Shown in pieces: positions 56,537-64,000 of a stretch of 64,000 nt of DNA. Position numbers and translations under genes: made by a program. This DNA is from Lachnospiraceae bacterium (GTDB lineage Bacteria > Bacillota > Clostridia > Lachnospirales > Lachnospiraceae), in contig JAFYCS010000076.1 of assembly GCA_017539565.1 (NCBI GenBank), forward strand, positions 1 through 64,000, in the 5' to 3' direction. The notes under the pieces were generated by a model. It was not told the DNA's origin, made no database searches, and saw only the letters and a program-made list of their open reading frames with translations. Numbering within the stretch: position 1 is the first letter of the stretch; the number at the start of each line of letters is the position of its first letter.

Positions 56537-58267
56537 TCAGCCTCCTACCAGCTGCTCGTAAGTCACCCCGTATCTTACGGCGATATCTTCCGCATAAGAC
56601 CGTCCTTCGGGAGAAGCTATCTTCATCTTAAAGGAACGGTTACCTTCAGTTGACACCGCTATCAGCGATGCCGCTTTAGCATCTTCCATATCTTTGTTCA
56701 GCTCGTCTATCTCTATCGCCAGCTTGTGCATATGGGTATTGTAGATAGTCCGGGCACACTTTTTCAGTATCGCACGTACTGCATCTTTTGCAATAAAATA
56801 GCCTTCTTCAAATGATGTGGTGGAAAAGGTCTCGTTCAGAAGCAGCAGGCTCTTATCCGTGCATACATCAAATATCTCCTTAAAACGCCGGCACTCTTCC
56901 CCCAGCCTTCCCAGGTCCATGGTCTTATCTTCATCTGCGGGGTAATGGGTATATATACAGTCGACAGGCATGAATTCAAAACGCTCGCAAGGTACGGATA
57001 TCCCGCCCTGCGCCAGGGCATACATCAGTCCCACTGCCTGTGTTATGGTAGTCTTGCCACCGCGGTTTGCACCGGTCAGCAGATACAGTGTGTGATCCTT
57101 TGTAAAGTCCAGGTTATTTCTGACTATATCGCTCATGGGCATCTCGCCTATGGCCGCCAGCTTAAGATTATACAGTCCCATAGCGCTCATGCGCTTTCCT
57201 TCCGTCTCCTCAATAACAACGGGAGTTGAGAATTCATAACCTTTCTCAACGAGTTTTTCGATATACTCCGCCCAGCGGATATAGTACATGAATTCAGGTA
57301 TCAGATCCGCTATATTGCCGATACTGAAGCTCACATATTTGCTGAGTATCTGTTCCAGCCTGCGCGTCAGGGTGGTCAGCATCCCGCTCACTTCCTTATC
57401 AAAAAAGCGTGTAACGGTCTGTGACGGATCACCGTCAGGTGCGGTTACCAGCGTTGAAGCCAGAAGCGGAGTCATGAGAGGTACGCGGGCCGCCGCATAC
57501 AGAGATCCCAGCTTGAGCATATTACCTTCGGTATAATCAGCAGAGCTGTTCTCCACAGGATGAAAACGCAGATGTCCGTCCCAGTCTGCATCTTCCTTCA
57601 GGCCGTTTCTGGTACTTAAGGCTTCGGAGAAATTGGAAAGAATACCCGAACTCTTAAACTCCTTTTTATTGACCGATATAAGGCCTATGCTGTCTACCTG
57701 GAAGTTCCTGTTTAGATTGATCCCGACGGTTATGCTGCGCAGACTGTTGGTATCTGCTTTAAGTGCTTCGATATCTTTCTTAAGTTCCGCAAAGAGCGAA
57801 TCCTGATAGATCAGATCTATATGGTCATGCAGAGTCTTAAGGCCCTCCGAGCTGATATCAAAGGTTTCCAGACATTCGCGTATCTGTTCAACTGTCTTTA
57901 TATAATCATCCAGCTCGCTCATACGGTGAAGCAGTTCCCATACGCTGGTGCGCATGTCATGATCCTTTTTAAAGTTGCCGTAATCATTTAAGAACTGCAC
58001 ATGTGAAAGCAGCTCCATCATACGCGTGCGCAGATCCGGAAATTTCATTATGTCCCTGAAAACACCTATCCTGTAATCTGCTACAAATGGATCATCTGTC
58101 ATAGCTCTCATGATCGATGATATGACGCTGCGTTCCGTCACCTTGGTAGTGAGCTTATCGCAGATGGAATCCAGTCCCAGATCGTGCCAGGATGCATCCG
58201 ACATATTACGGTATGTTATGTCTTCCCTGTCCGGAAAGAGTATGCTGATGGGATTTTTCTTAGACAT
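56537..58267 (-). CDS. MutS-family ATPase without mismatch-binding domain
   Basis: 576 residues. The N-terminal 370 residues form MutS-like helical core/lever regions; the C-terminal 200 carry the MutS ABC ATPase: Walker A TGANRGGKTT near residue 396, a KTMDLGRLGEECRRFKEI-like segment and a Walker B-like LLLLNETFSTTSFEEG. Usual MutS proteins have DE(L/P)GRGT there; here the metal Asp is Asn. There is no mismatch-recognition domain or Smr nuclease domain, so it is neither MutS nor MutS2. Its role is unknown. It lies 30 bases after the dehydrogenase gene, at the end of the cell-envelope operon. Confidence 0.85.
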   Translation of the reverse strand: MSKKNPISILFPDREDITYRNMSDASWHDLGLDSICDKLTTKVTERSVISSIMRAMTDDPFVADYRIGVFRDIMKFPDLRTRMMELLSHVQFLNDYGNFKKDHDMRTSVWELLHRMSELDDYIKTVEQIRECLETFDISSEGLKTLHDHIDLIYQDSLFAELKKDIEALKADTNSLRSITVGINLNRNFQVDSIGLISVNKKEFKSSGILSNFSEALSTRNGLKEDADWDGHLRFHPVENSSADYTEGNMLKLGSLYAAARVPLMTPLLASTLVTAPDGDPSQTVTRFFDKEVSGMLTTLTRRLEQILSKYVSFSIGNIADLIPEFMYYIRWAEYIEKLVEKGYEFSTPVVIEETEGKRMSAMGLYNLKLAAIGEMPMSDIVRNNLDFTKDHTLYLLTGANRGGKTTITQAVGLMYALAQGGISVPCERFEFMPVDCIYTHYPADEDKTMDLGRLGEECRRFKEIFDVCTDKSLLLLNETFSTTSFEEGYFIAKDAVRAILKKCARTIYNTHMHKLAIEIDELNKDMEDAKAASLIAVSTEGNRSFKMKIASPEGRSYAEDIAVRYGVTYEQLVGG

Positions 58268-58297
58268 ATCGCTCCACCTTTAAATACAGATAAAGTG

Positions 58298-59350
58298 TCA
58301 GTTATCCTGCAGGATCATTATCTTACAGTAATCTTCAGATCTGTCGCGCATAATATGAAGGCCTATTTCAAGATCCTTAAGGCCAAGACGGTGTGTTATC
58401 AGCTCCTGAGGGGAGATCTCCCCTTCTGATATCCTGCGGATAACATAGTGCCAGTCATCGTCATCATCCAGAGTAAAGGATGAATTCCAGGTCCCCTGCA
58501 CCCGCAGCTGTTTGCGCAGTATCTGCCAGTAATCATTACGCATAAGCTCTATATCGGAATGTGGATTTCCGATAAGCATCAGCTTTCCGCCTTTTGCTGC
58601 AGCGTTAAGTCCCAAGGCTATCGTATCGTTGCGGCCCACACATTCAAAGAACACGTCTGCGCCCTTTCCGCCGCTGCCCACCTTTATCCGTTTCAGGACA
58701 TCATCTTTTCTGCTGTCAATATAATGGGCATCATCTGCCCCAAGCATATAAGCCTGTTTCTTCTGGAAATCCTTATTACCTATCACGAATATGTCTTTGT
58801 ATCCCGCATCCCGGAGAAACATATACAACAGCATCCCTATGGTCCCCAGGCCGCAGACAGCTATGGTATCACCTGCAGCTGCTTCAATGGCGCGCATCGC
58901 ATGTACTGCCACCGCCATAGGTTCGAGCATGGCTGCCTGTTCAAAGCTCACATTATCCGGAAGCCTGATAAGGTTCGCGGCAGGTACACATACGTATCCG
59001 GCAAAAGCCCCGTCGCAGCGTGATCCCGTGTAATTATAATCATCACACATTTCATAACGTTTCTTCACACACTGGGGACATACACCACAGGGTATCAGTG
59101 GAAATACTCCCACCCTGCTGCCGATGAGTGCTTTATCCGCAGCACTTCCGGCTTCTTCAACTATGCCGGCAAACTCATGCCCCGGTATCAGCGGATGTTT
59201 ATGGGCTCCGGTATCATATATGCGAGGGATGTCGGATCCGCATATACCGCAGGCTTTTACCTTAAGCAATACCCATCCCTCCCGCGGTACCGGAACGGGA
59301 AGCTCTTCATACCTTATATCATTTACTCCATGCAGCACCCAGGCTTGCAT
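58298..59350 (-). CDS. Zinc-dependent sugar-phosphate dehydrogenase (GatD/TarJ-like MDR)
   Basis: 350 residues. Medium-chain dehydrogenase. Catalytic zinc site CGICGSD and GHEFAG; structural zinc site with cysteines in CGVCPQCVKKRYEMC; nucleotide-binding VCGLGTIGMLLYMF. The N-terminus (QAWVLHGVNDIRYEELPVP) is close to galactitol-1-phosphate 5-dehydrogenases. The gene 18 bases upstream codes a cytidylyltransferase, the arrangement of tarI-tarJ, where this enzyme reduces ribulose-5-phosphate to ribitol-5-phosphate. Either substrate is possible; context favours the pentose or polyol phosphate of a wall polymer. Confidence 0.82.
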   Translation of the reverse strand: MQAWVLHGVNDIRYEELPVPVPREGWVLLKVKACGICGSDIPRIYDTGAHKHPLIPGHEFAGIVEEAGSAADKALIGSRVGVFPLIPCGVCPQCVKKRYEMCDDYNYTGSRCDGAFAGYVCVPAANLIRLPDNVSFEQAAMLEPMAVAVHAMRAIEAAAGDTIAVCGLGTIGMLLYMFLRDAGYKDIFVIGNKDFQKKQAYMLGADDAHYIDSRKDDVLKRIKVGSGGKGADVFFECVGRNDTIALGLNAAAKGGKLMLIGNPHSDIELMRNDYWQILRKQLRVQGTWNSSFTLDDDDDWHYVIRRISEGEISPQELITHRLGLKDLEIGLHIMRDRSEDYCKIMILQDN

Positions 59351-59368
59351 AAGTATCCTCCTTTATTC

Positions 59369-60085
59369 TCAGATACCGTTTACAAGTTCCTCATAACGTT
59401 TAAGATCTGCAGCTGTTGTGACTTTAAAGTTAGCCTCATCCCCGGGGATCATGGCTATATCCATGCCGGCCAGAACGGCCGGTTCACTCGATCCTTTTAT
59501 CCCGTATATCTTATCCGGCAGCAAAGCTTCGCAGGCCTTCAGATACTTAGCATATATAAAAGCCTCCGGCGCCTGACCGGCAAATATCTTTTCACGCTCA
59601 AGCAGTTTACTTACGACAGCCCCGTTGTCACTCATATACACGGTATCCTTCATGGGAAGCACCGGCATGGCACCGTCATGCAGGACACATGCTTCAATGC
59701 ACTTTTCAATAAGTGCAGCAGAAGTAAAAGGTCTGGCGGCATCCTGTATGAGTACAATGTCCTCATTACCGCACAGATCTTTCATATCCCTTAATCCGTT
59801 TAAAACAGATAACTGCCGGGTATCACCGGGATCGGAAAAGCCCTTAAGAAATGCTCTGTCAGAAAATTCATTTTCAATGGATGCCCGCCATGCACCTTCG
59901 GCGACTATCCATACATCCGTAACCGCACCGCTTTCTGCCAAAGCATCTATAGTACGGCTTATCATCATCCTGCCGGATGTTTTTATATATTGCTTGGGCA
60001 CAGCAGCATTCAGCCTGCTGCCTTTCCCGCCGGAAAGAAGCAGTGCGTGAACGCAATGACGTTTGTCTGTTTTATCTGCCCCCAT
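59369..60085 (-). CDS. IspD/TarI-family cytidylyltransferase
   Basis: 238 residues. The nucleotide loop is LLSGGKGSRLNAAVPKQYI, with DPGDTRQLSVLNGL, VLIQDAARPFTS and a C-terminal IPGDEANFKVTTAADL. The family transfers CMP to methylerythritol-4-phosphate (IspD) or ribitol-5-phosphate (TarI). Sequence alone does not separate the two, but pairing with a TarJ-like dehydrogenase favours CDP-polyol synthesis. The conserved block normally reading TDDAS is here GSSEP, a departure from both types. It starts 5 bases after the S41 protease stop (TAATAATAATG). Confidence 0.82.
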   Translation of the reverse strand: MGADKTDKRHCVHALLLSGGKGSRLNAAVPKQYIKTSGRMMISRTIDALAESGAVTDVWIVAEGAWRASIENEFSDRAFLKGFSDPGDTRQLSVLNGLRDMKDLCGNEDIVLIQDAARPFTSAALIEKCIEACVLHDGAMPVLPMKDTVYMSDNGAVVSKLLEREKIFAGQAPEAFIYAKYLKACEALLPDKIYGIKGSSEPAVLAGMDIAMIPGDEANFKVTTAADLKRYEELVNGI

Positions 60086-60090
60086 TATTA

Positions 60091-61395
60091 TTATTTACTC
60101 AGATACTCTATTGCCGCTTCAAGCTGATTGTCCGTTTTATCGGCCTTATATGCTTCTGCGTCAAACTCCACCACCACATCGGGCTCTATGCCCTTTTTAT
60201 GTATATCGTTACCGTTAGGCGTATAATAATGGCTTACGGTAAGCTTTACCGCAGATCCGTCAGTCAGGGTAAAGAGCTGCTGCACTATACCTTTTCCGAA
60301 GGTCGTGGTCCCCATCAGTGTTCCCTTATTATAATCCTTGATGGCTCCGGCCAGTATCTCCGACGCGCTGGCACTGTTCTTGTTCACCAGTACTACCAGG
60401 GGTACATCCAGTTCATGTTTGCCATCACTCGTGTATTCGATCTGCTTGCCGTACTTATCTTCGGTATATACCACACGGCCTGCAGGAAGCAGCATGCCTG
60501 CTATGTCAACGACCGCTTTTAAGGAACCGCCGGGGTTACTGCGCAGGTCTATGATAAGACTTGTCATGTTATCGGCTCTGGCCTCTGCCAGTGCTTCCGC
60601 AAACTGATCGACGGTCACCGCATCAAACTCGCTGATAGCGATATATGCTATACCGTTTTCCTTCTTCTCATACTCAACCGTGGGGGTCTCCACTCTGCGG
60701 CGCTCAACTGTGAAATCCAGTTCCTCACGATCCGTTCCCTTTCCGCGGATTATGGTCAGGTCCACTGTGGTACCTTCTTCGCCCTTTATATTGGCCACCA
60801 CATCATCAAGCTCCCAGTTATATACATCTTCACCCGCAACTTCCACTATATAATCATCTTCCATAAGACCGGATTCTTCTGCGGGAGTATTCTTGATTAT
60901 ACCGGTTATGCGGGGATAAAGCGTTTCTGTGTCCTTGGTAAGATATGCACCTATTCCGTAATAAATGCCCTGGGTGGATTGCTGCATGGCTATCCATTCA
61001 TCGGGGGTATAGTAAGCGGCATAAGGATCATCCAGCGCTTCCATCATACCCGAATAGATACCGTTTTCAAGCGCCTCATTGTCTACGCTGTCAATAAACT
61101 GCTTATCGATCAGATCTTCAAGATACTCCATCTTAGAGACTACCTTGGGATCATCCAGTACATATCCGTCATCCGCGACAGGTGCCGTTGTGGGACTGGC
61201 AGCTGAACTGCCGCTGCCGCCGTCATCATCACCATCCTTTGTCTGACCCGTTTTGATGTTGCCGCGTTCATTGGGCGCTGCCGCAGGGCCGCCGGTTATA
61301 ACCTTTACTATCAAAACGATACACAGAATAAAGGCTGCTATAATGCAGCCTGTTAACAGTCCCAGAAAATATGATCGCTTGTTGCTGTTTTCCAT
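60091..61395 (-). CDS. S41 family C-terminal processing protease (CtpA-like)
   Basis: 434 residues. One N-terminal helix (LGLLTGCIIAAFILCIVLIV) anchors it; a Gly/Ser/Thr linker leads to the N-terminal helices, a PDZ domain (YYGIGAYLTKDTETLYP, AGEDVYNWELDDVV) and the protease core. The catalytic Ser is in NKNSASASEILAGAI and the Lys in TFGKGIVQQ. It cuts exported proteins near their C-termini outside the cell. It follows the M23 hydrolase gene, with copy 5 of the hairpin repeat in its leader; ftsEX-M23-S41 order is common in Firmicutes and ties it to wall remodelling at division. Confidence 0.94.
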   Translation of the reverse strand: MENSNKRSYFLGLLTGCIIAAFILCIVLIVKVITGGPAAAPNERGNIKTGQTKDGDDDGGSGSSAASPTTAPVADDGYVLDDPKVVSKMEYLEDLIDKQFIDSVDNEALENGIYSGMMEALDDPYAAYYTPDEWIAMQQSTQGIYYGIGAYLTKDTETLYPRITGIIKNTPAEESGLMEDDYIVEVAGEDVYNWELDDVVANIKGEEGTTVDLTIIRGKGTDREELDFTVERRRVETPTVEYEKKENGIAYIAISEFDAVTVDQFAEALAEARADNMTSLIIDLRSNPGGSLKAVVDIAGMLLPAGRVVYTEDKYGKQIEYTSDGKHELDVPLVVLVNKNSASASEILAGAIKDYNKGTLMGTTTFGKGIVQQLFTLTDGSAVKLTVSHYYTPNGNDIHKKGIEPDVVVEFDAEAYKADKTDNQLEAAIEYLSK

Positions 61396-61420
61396 AATGA
61401 TACTTCCTTTATTAAGTGAT

Positions 61421-61449
61421 AAGATCTTTCGTTCTGCTCAGGATGACAC
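61421..61449 (-). repeat. Dispersed leader hairpin repeat, copy 5
   Basis: Minus strand GTCATCCTGAGCAGAACGAA then AGATCTTA. It lies 25 bases upstream of the S41 protease ATG, between it and the M23 stop codon. Confidence 0.8.
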
Positions 61450-61464
61450 GCGGGATCTTTGCAG

Positions 61465-62706
61465 TTAACCCCTGAGGTACGGCATGGGATCCACATATGC
61501 ACCGTTCAAGCGGACTGCGAAATGCAGATGAGGTCCTGTGGAATTGCCGGTGGAACCGACTTTTGCGATCTGCTGTCCTCTCGTGACCTTCTGTCCGGTA
61601 GATACCAGCAGTGCAGAAGCATGCATATATACTGTTACCAGTCCGTCTCCGTGATCTATCATAACATAGTTACCCATACTGCCGTTATAGCCTGCAGCGA
61701 TAACCTTTCCGTCATACGCTGCCAGTATACGTGTGCCCATACCAGATGCCAGATCCACGCCGGCATGCAGTTTCTGCACTCCCGATATGGGGTGGATACG
61801 ATAGCCGTAAGGACTCGATATACGTACATAGTCAGGTGCCGGCCAGCAGAACTTTCCGCCGTTATAATGCATACGTTCAGCCTCTGCCAGGGCATTGCGC
61901 TCTGCAGCCAGCTGAGCTTCAACAGCTGCGATGACAGCTGCCTGGGCCGCTTCCTCCGCCTCATACTGTGCGATCAGCTGCTCCTGGTCTGCTATCTGCT
62001 GCTTATACTCTTCTATCTGCTTTTTCTTTTCATCTATCAGCGCATTGATATTATCTTCTTCTTCCTGCGCTGCCTGCTTGGTCTCATCAAGTACTGCTTC
62101 CTCTTCTTCCAGCACTTCCTTGGTAGCACGTACATTATCGACCACATACTGATACTCGTTGAGCTTGTTCCTGTCATACTCGTTGAGCATATTTACATAC
62201 TCTACCTTATTAAGCATGTCAGCATAGGACTCTGAGCCCAGGAGTATCTCCGCATAATAGTTTTCGCCGCGTTCATACATATAGCGGATGCGGATCTTCA
62301 TGGCATTATACTGTTCGATGGCCACTTCCTCCGCCGCTATAAGCTCCTTGCGGGTAGTCTCTATCTCCTTCTCCTTATCCTCTATCATATCATTGAGCAC
62401 GGCGATATTGGCCTCTATCTCGACCACCTCGTTATCAAGCTCACTGATAGCGCCATAAAGATCGTTTTTCTGGCTCTCAAGGGAATCTATGAATCCCTGG
62501 ACATTACGCTTTCCCTGCTGGATCTGCTGTTTCTCATTCTCCAGGTTCTTCTTCTCTTTTTCCTTTTCGCTTATACGCTTTTTGATATCGTCAATATTAG
62601 TACTGTCATCAGCACGGCTGGTACTGCCCGGCAGGAAAAAAGGCAGTCCAAGCAGCCAGACAAATACTATCATCAATATGTATTTTTTCCCTTTTAATCT
62701 GCTCAT
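61465..62706 (-). CDS. Coiled-coil M23 peptidoglycan hydrolase (EnvC/PcsB-like)
   Basis: 413 residues. Signal peptide (YILMIVFVWLLGLPFFLPGSTSRA), a long coiled coil (about 35-270) and an LytM/M23 endopeptidase domain. The zinc and catalytic residues are present: HAGVDLA (His and Asp) and GPHLHFAV (HxH). The domain cuts peptide cross-links of peptidoglycan. The coiled coil is the part by which such proteins are gripped by FtsX, and the gene lies 4 bases after ftsX, so this is the likely division hydrolase controlled by FtsEX. In streptococci the same place is held by PcsB, which has a CHAP domain in place of M23. Confidence 0.94.
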   Translation of the reverse strand: MSRLKGKKYILMIVFVWLLGLPFFLPGSTSRADDSTNIDDIKKRISEKEKEKKNLENEKQQIQQGKRNVQGFIDSLESQKNDLYGAISELDNEVVEIEANIAVLNDMIEDKEKEIETTRKELIAAEEVAIEQYNAMKIRIRYMYERGENYYAEILLGSESYADMLNKVEYVNMLNEYDRNKLNEYQYVVDNVRATKEVLEEEEAVLDETKQAAQEEEDNINALIDEKKKQIEEYKQQIADQEQLIAQYEAEEAAQAAVIAAVEAQLAAERNALAEAERMHYNGGKFCWPAPDYVRISSPYGYRIHPISGVQKLHAGVDLASGMGTRILAAYDGKVIAAGYNGSMGNYVMIDHGDGLVTVYMHASALLVSTGQKVTRGQQIAKVGSTGNSTGPHLHFAVRLNGAYVDPMPYLRG

Positions 62707-62710
62707 AACG

Positions 62711-63610
62711 TCACACCTTAAGATGTCTGCGTACAGTCACAAAGCTTCCCAGGAAGCCTATGCCCACACCCACCGCCATGGATACGGGGAAGAGTTTCTC
62801 AAATATCTGCTCCTTTCCCATAAAATTGAGTACACCCGTTAATATGGGAAAACGGCCCATCACATATGCGATGGTCTTGTCGTACAGATACCAGATTATA
62901 CCCAGCGGAAGCAGTGCTCCCACCGCACCTATAAGAAGGCCTTCTATAACGAAGGGGCTGCGGACGAAGAAATCCGTTGCACCTATGTACTTCATGATGG
63001 CTATCTCTTCTTTTCTCACGGAAATACCTATCATAACGGTATTGGAGATCAGGAAGATGGATACCGCCAGCAGTATGATGATGATACCCACAGACACATA
63101 AGCTATCAGTGAATTCATACCGCTCAGCATATTGGCTGTGATATCGGAACGGTTAACACGGCGTACACCCTGCAGACTGTCCAGATATGTGACCAGCTCT
63201 GCCTGACGCTCCACATCCTTTAAGTAGATCTCGTAGTTCATGGAATGCTCAAGCGGATTCTCCGTAAAGCCGTCCTTAAACTCATCTCCCAGGTATCTTT
63301 CCTTATAGCGTGCCCAGGCCTCATCGGCAGATACATATACCACCTTTGATACCGCAGGATGGTTTGTTACTATGTTTCCTATTTCTGCTATACGTTCATC
63401 TGTTATATCGTCGTCAAAGAATACTGTTATCGAAACGCCTTCCTCTGCAACCTTGACCATGTACTGCAGGTTCATTACTATCGAATACCCTATACCGAAG
63501 AGGAACAGGCAGGCTCCGATGGTTGCTATGGACGCCAGTGTGAACCACTTATTTTTAAAGGTACTTTTTATACCCTGCTTTATAACATAAAAGAAAGTTC
63601 TAATCCTCAT
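62711..63610 (-). CDS. ftsX: Cell division permease FtsX
   Basis: 299 residues. Four membrane helices (WFTLASIATIGACLFLFGIGY; IAYVSVGIIIILLAVSIFLI; IEGLLIGAVGALLPLGIIWYLY; a last one, PVSMAVGVGIGFLGSFVTV). A large outward loop between helices 1 and 2 is typical of FtsX (VSITVFFDDDITDERIAEIG). It passes the FtsE ATPase state across the membrane to activate the M23 hydrolase next door. The ATG overlaps the ftsE end by 11 bases. Confidence 0.96.
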   Translation of the reverse strand: MRIRTFFYVIKQGIKSTFKNKWFTLASIATIGACLFLFGIGYSIVMNLQYMVKVAEEGVSITVFFDDDITDERIAEIGNIVTNHPAVSKVVYVSADEAWARYKERYLGDEFKDGFTENPLEHSMNYEIYLKDVERQAELVTYLDSLQGVRRVNRSDITANMLSGMNSLIAYVSVGIIIILLAVSIFLISNTVMIGISVRKEEIAIMKYIGATDFFVRSPFVIEGLLIGAVGALLPLGIIWYLYDKTIAYVMGRFPILTGVLNFMGKEQIFEKLFPVSMAVGVGIGFLGSFVTVRRHLKV

Positions 63611-64000
63611 CTATATATCCACCCATCTCTTCATCACTCACCACCACGCCGTTCTTGATGGTGATGACGCGCTTCTGCATGTCATTTACTATCTTATCGT
63701 TGTGGGTAACCACAAGCACGGTAGTGCCGTTCTTGTTGATGGTATCCAGAAGGTTCATGATCTCTATGGTGTTCTTGGGATCCAGATTACCCGTAGGCTC
63801 GTCTGCCAGCAGGATCGGCGGCTTGTTGACCAGTGCCCTGGCCAGCGCTACTCTCTGCTGCTCACCACCCGAAAGCTCGTCGGGGCGTGCCTTATACTTT
63901 CCCGCAAGCCCTACGGTAGCAAGGATATTGGGAACGTTTCTCTTCATCTCCCTGATGGGAGTCTGTATTATCCTCTGTGCAAAAGCCACGTTCTCATAGA
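63600..64000 (-). CDS. ftsE: Cell division ATP-binding protein FtsE, N-terminus cut by window edge
   Basis: About 133 C-terminal residues are present; the frame runs through the window edge (YENVAFAQRIIQTP at the start). Visible ABC parts: LSGGEQQRVALARAL signature, Walker B ILLADEPTGNLDP and the H-loop VLVVTHNDKIV. The Walker A part lies beyond the window. With FtsX it forms the ABC-type regulator of wall hydrolysis at division. It overlaps ftsX by 11 bases. Confidence 0.95.
   Translation of the reverse strand, partial: YENVAFAQRIIQTPIREMKRNVPNILATVGLAGKYKARPDELSGGEQQRVALARALVNKPPILLADEPTGNLDPKNTIEIMNLLDTINKNGTTVLVVTHNDKIVNDMQKRVITIKNGVVVSDEEMGGYIDED

Overview
The window reads as a chromosomal segment of a low-to-moderate GC Firmicute, most likely a gut or rumen Lachnospiraceae-type Clostridium. 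This is inferred from strong AGGAGG-type ribosome sites, consensus sigma-A promoters, the ftsE-ftsX-M23 peptidase-S41 protease order, LytTR/DUF3021 pairing, a TIR-propeller protein, KPxIYxYP-family secreted proteins and HD-GYP/GGDEF signalling. No rRNA, tRNA, CRISPR array, prophage or intact insertion sequence was seen. Nearly all genes lie on the minus strand, so the layout is best read from high to low coordinates.

Right end (64000 to about 56500): ftsE (cut by the window edge), ftsX, a coiled-coil M23 hydrolase and an S41 protease form a cell-division/peptidoglycan operon. It runs on into a cytidylyltransferase/dehydrogenase pair (TarI/TarJ-like) and a MutS-like ATPase. A HAD nucleotidase faces it. 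From 55.9 to 55.2 kb lies a broken RelE/ParE-type toxin-antitoxin module with its own inverted-repeat operator candidate. Next come a lipoprotein and a VanX-like dipeptidase, then pgm, two glycosyltransferases and a WcaJ-type sugar-phosphate transferase (surface polysaccharide, 53.3-47.7 kb). A patch of small membrane and zinc-ribbon proteins follows (47.7-43.9 kb).

Centre (43.8 to 31.7 kb): ylmH, a zinc-ribbon membrane protein, a GH2 beta-galactosidase and a CDF transporter form one run. Next is an amino-sugar operon: nagB, a GlmU-like acyltransferase, glmM, then a terminator, a glycosyltransferase and glmS. A glmS-type ribozyme sits in the nagB leader, not in front of glmS.

From 31.6 to 18.4 kb runs a tightly spaced signalling cluster: a coiled-coil membrane protein, TIR-TM-propeller protein, DUF3021 and LytTR proteins, an intact HD-GYP phosphodiesterase, a propeller hybrid histidine kinase whose H-box histidine is glycine, and a second HD-GYP protein that has lost several metal ligands. 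A DHH phosphoesterase and a SulP anion transporter converge at 16.8 kb.

Left part (15 to 0 kb): HtrA, a zinc-finger ClpX, a 0.9 kb gene-free AT-rich region with repeated TTTACATAA-like sites, and a repeat-rich acidic surface protein. Then an operon of two ClpX-like AAA+ ATPases without zinc finger, a GGDEF cyclase and a MATE exporter, followed by an M13 lipoprotein peptidase and a truncated FtsX-type permease.

Two features recur across the window. A short hairpin repeat is present five times, always 15-27 bases upstream of a start codon. Several promoters place the start codon 7-9 bases after the -10 box, predicting leaderless or near-leaderless mRNAs.
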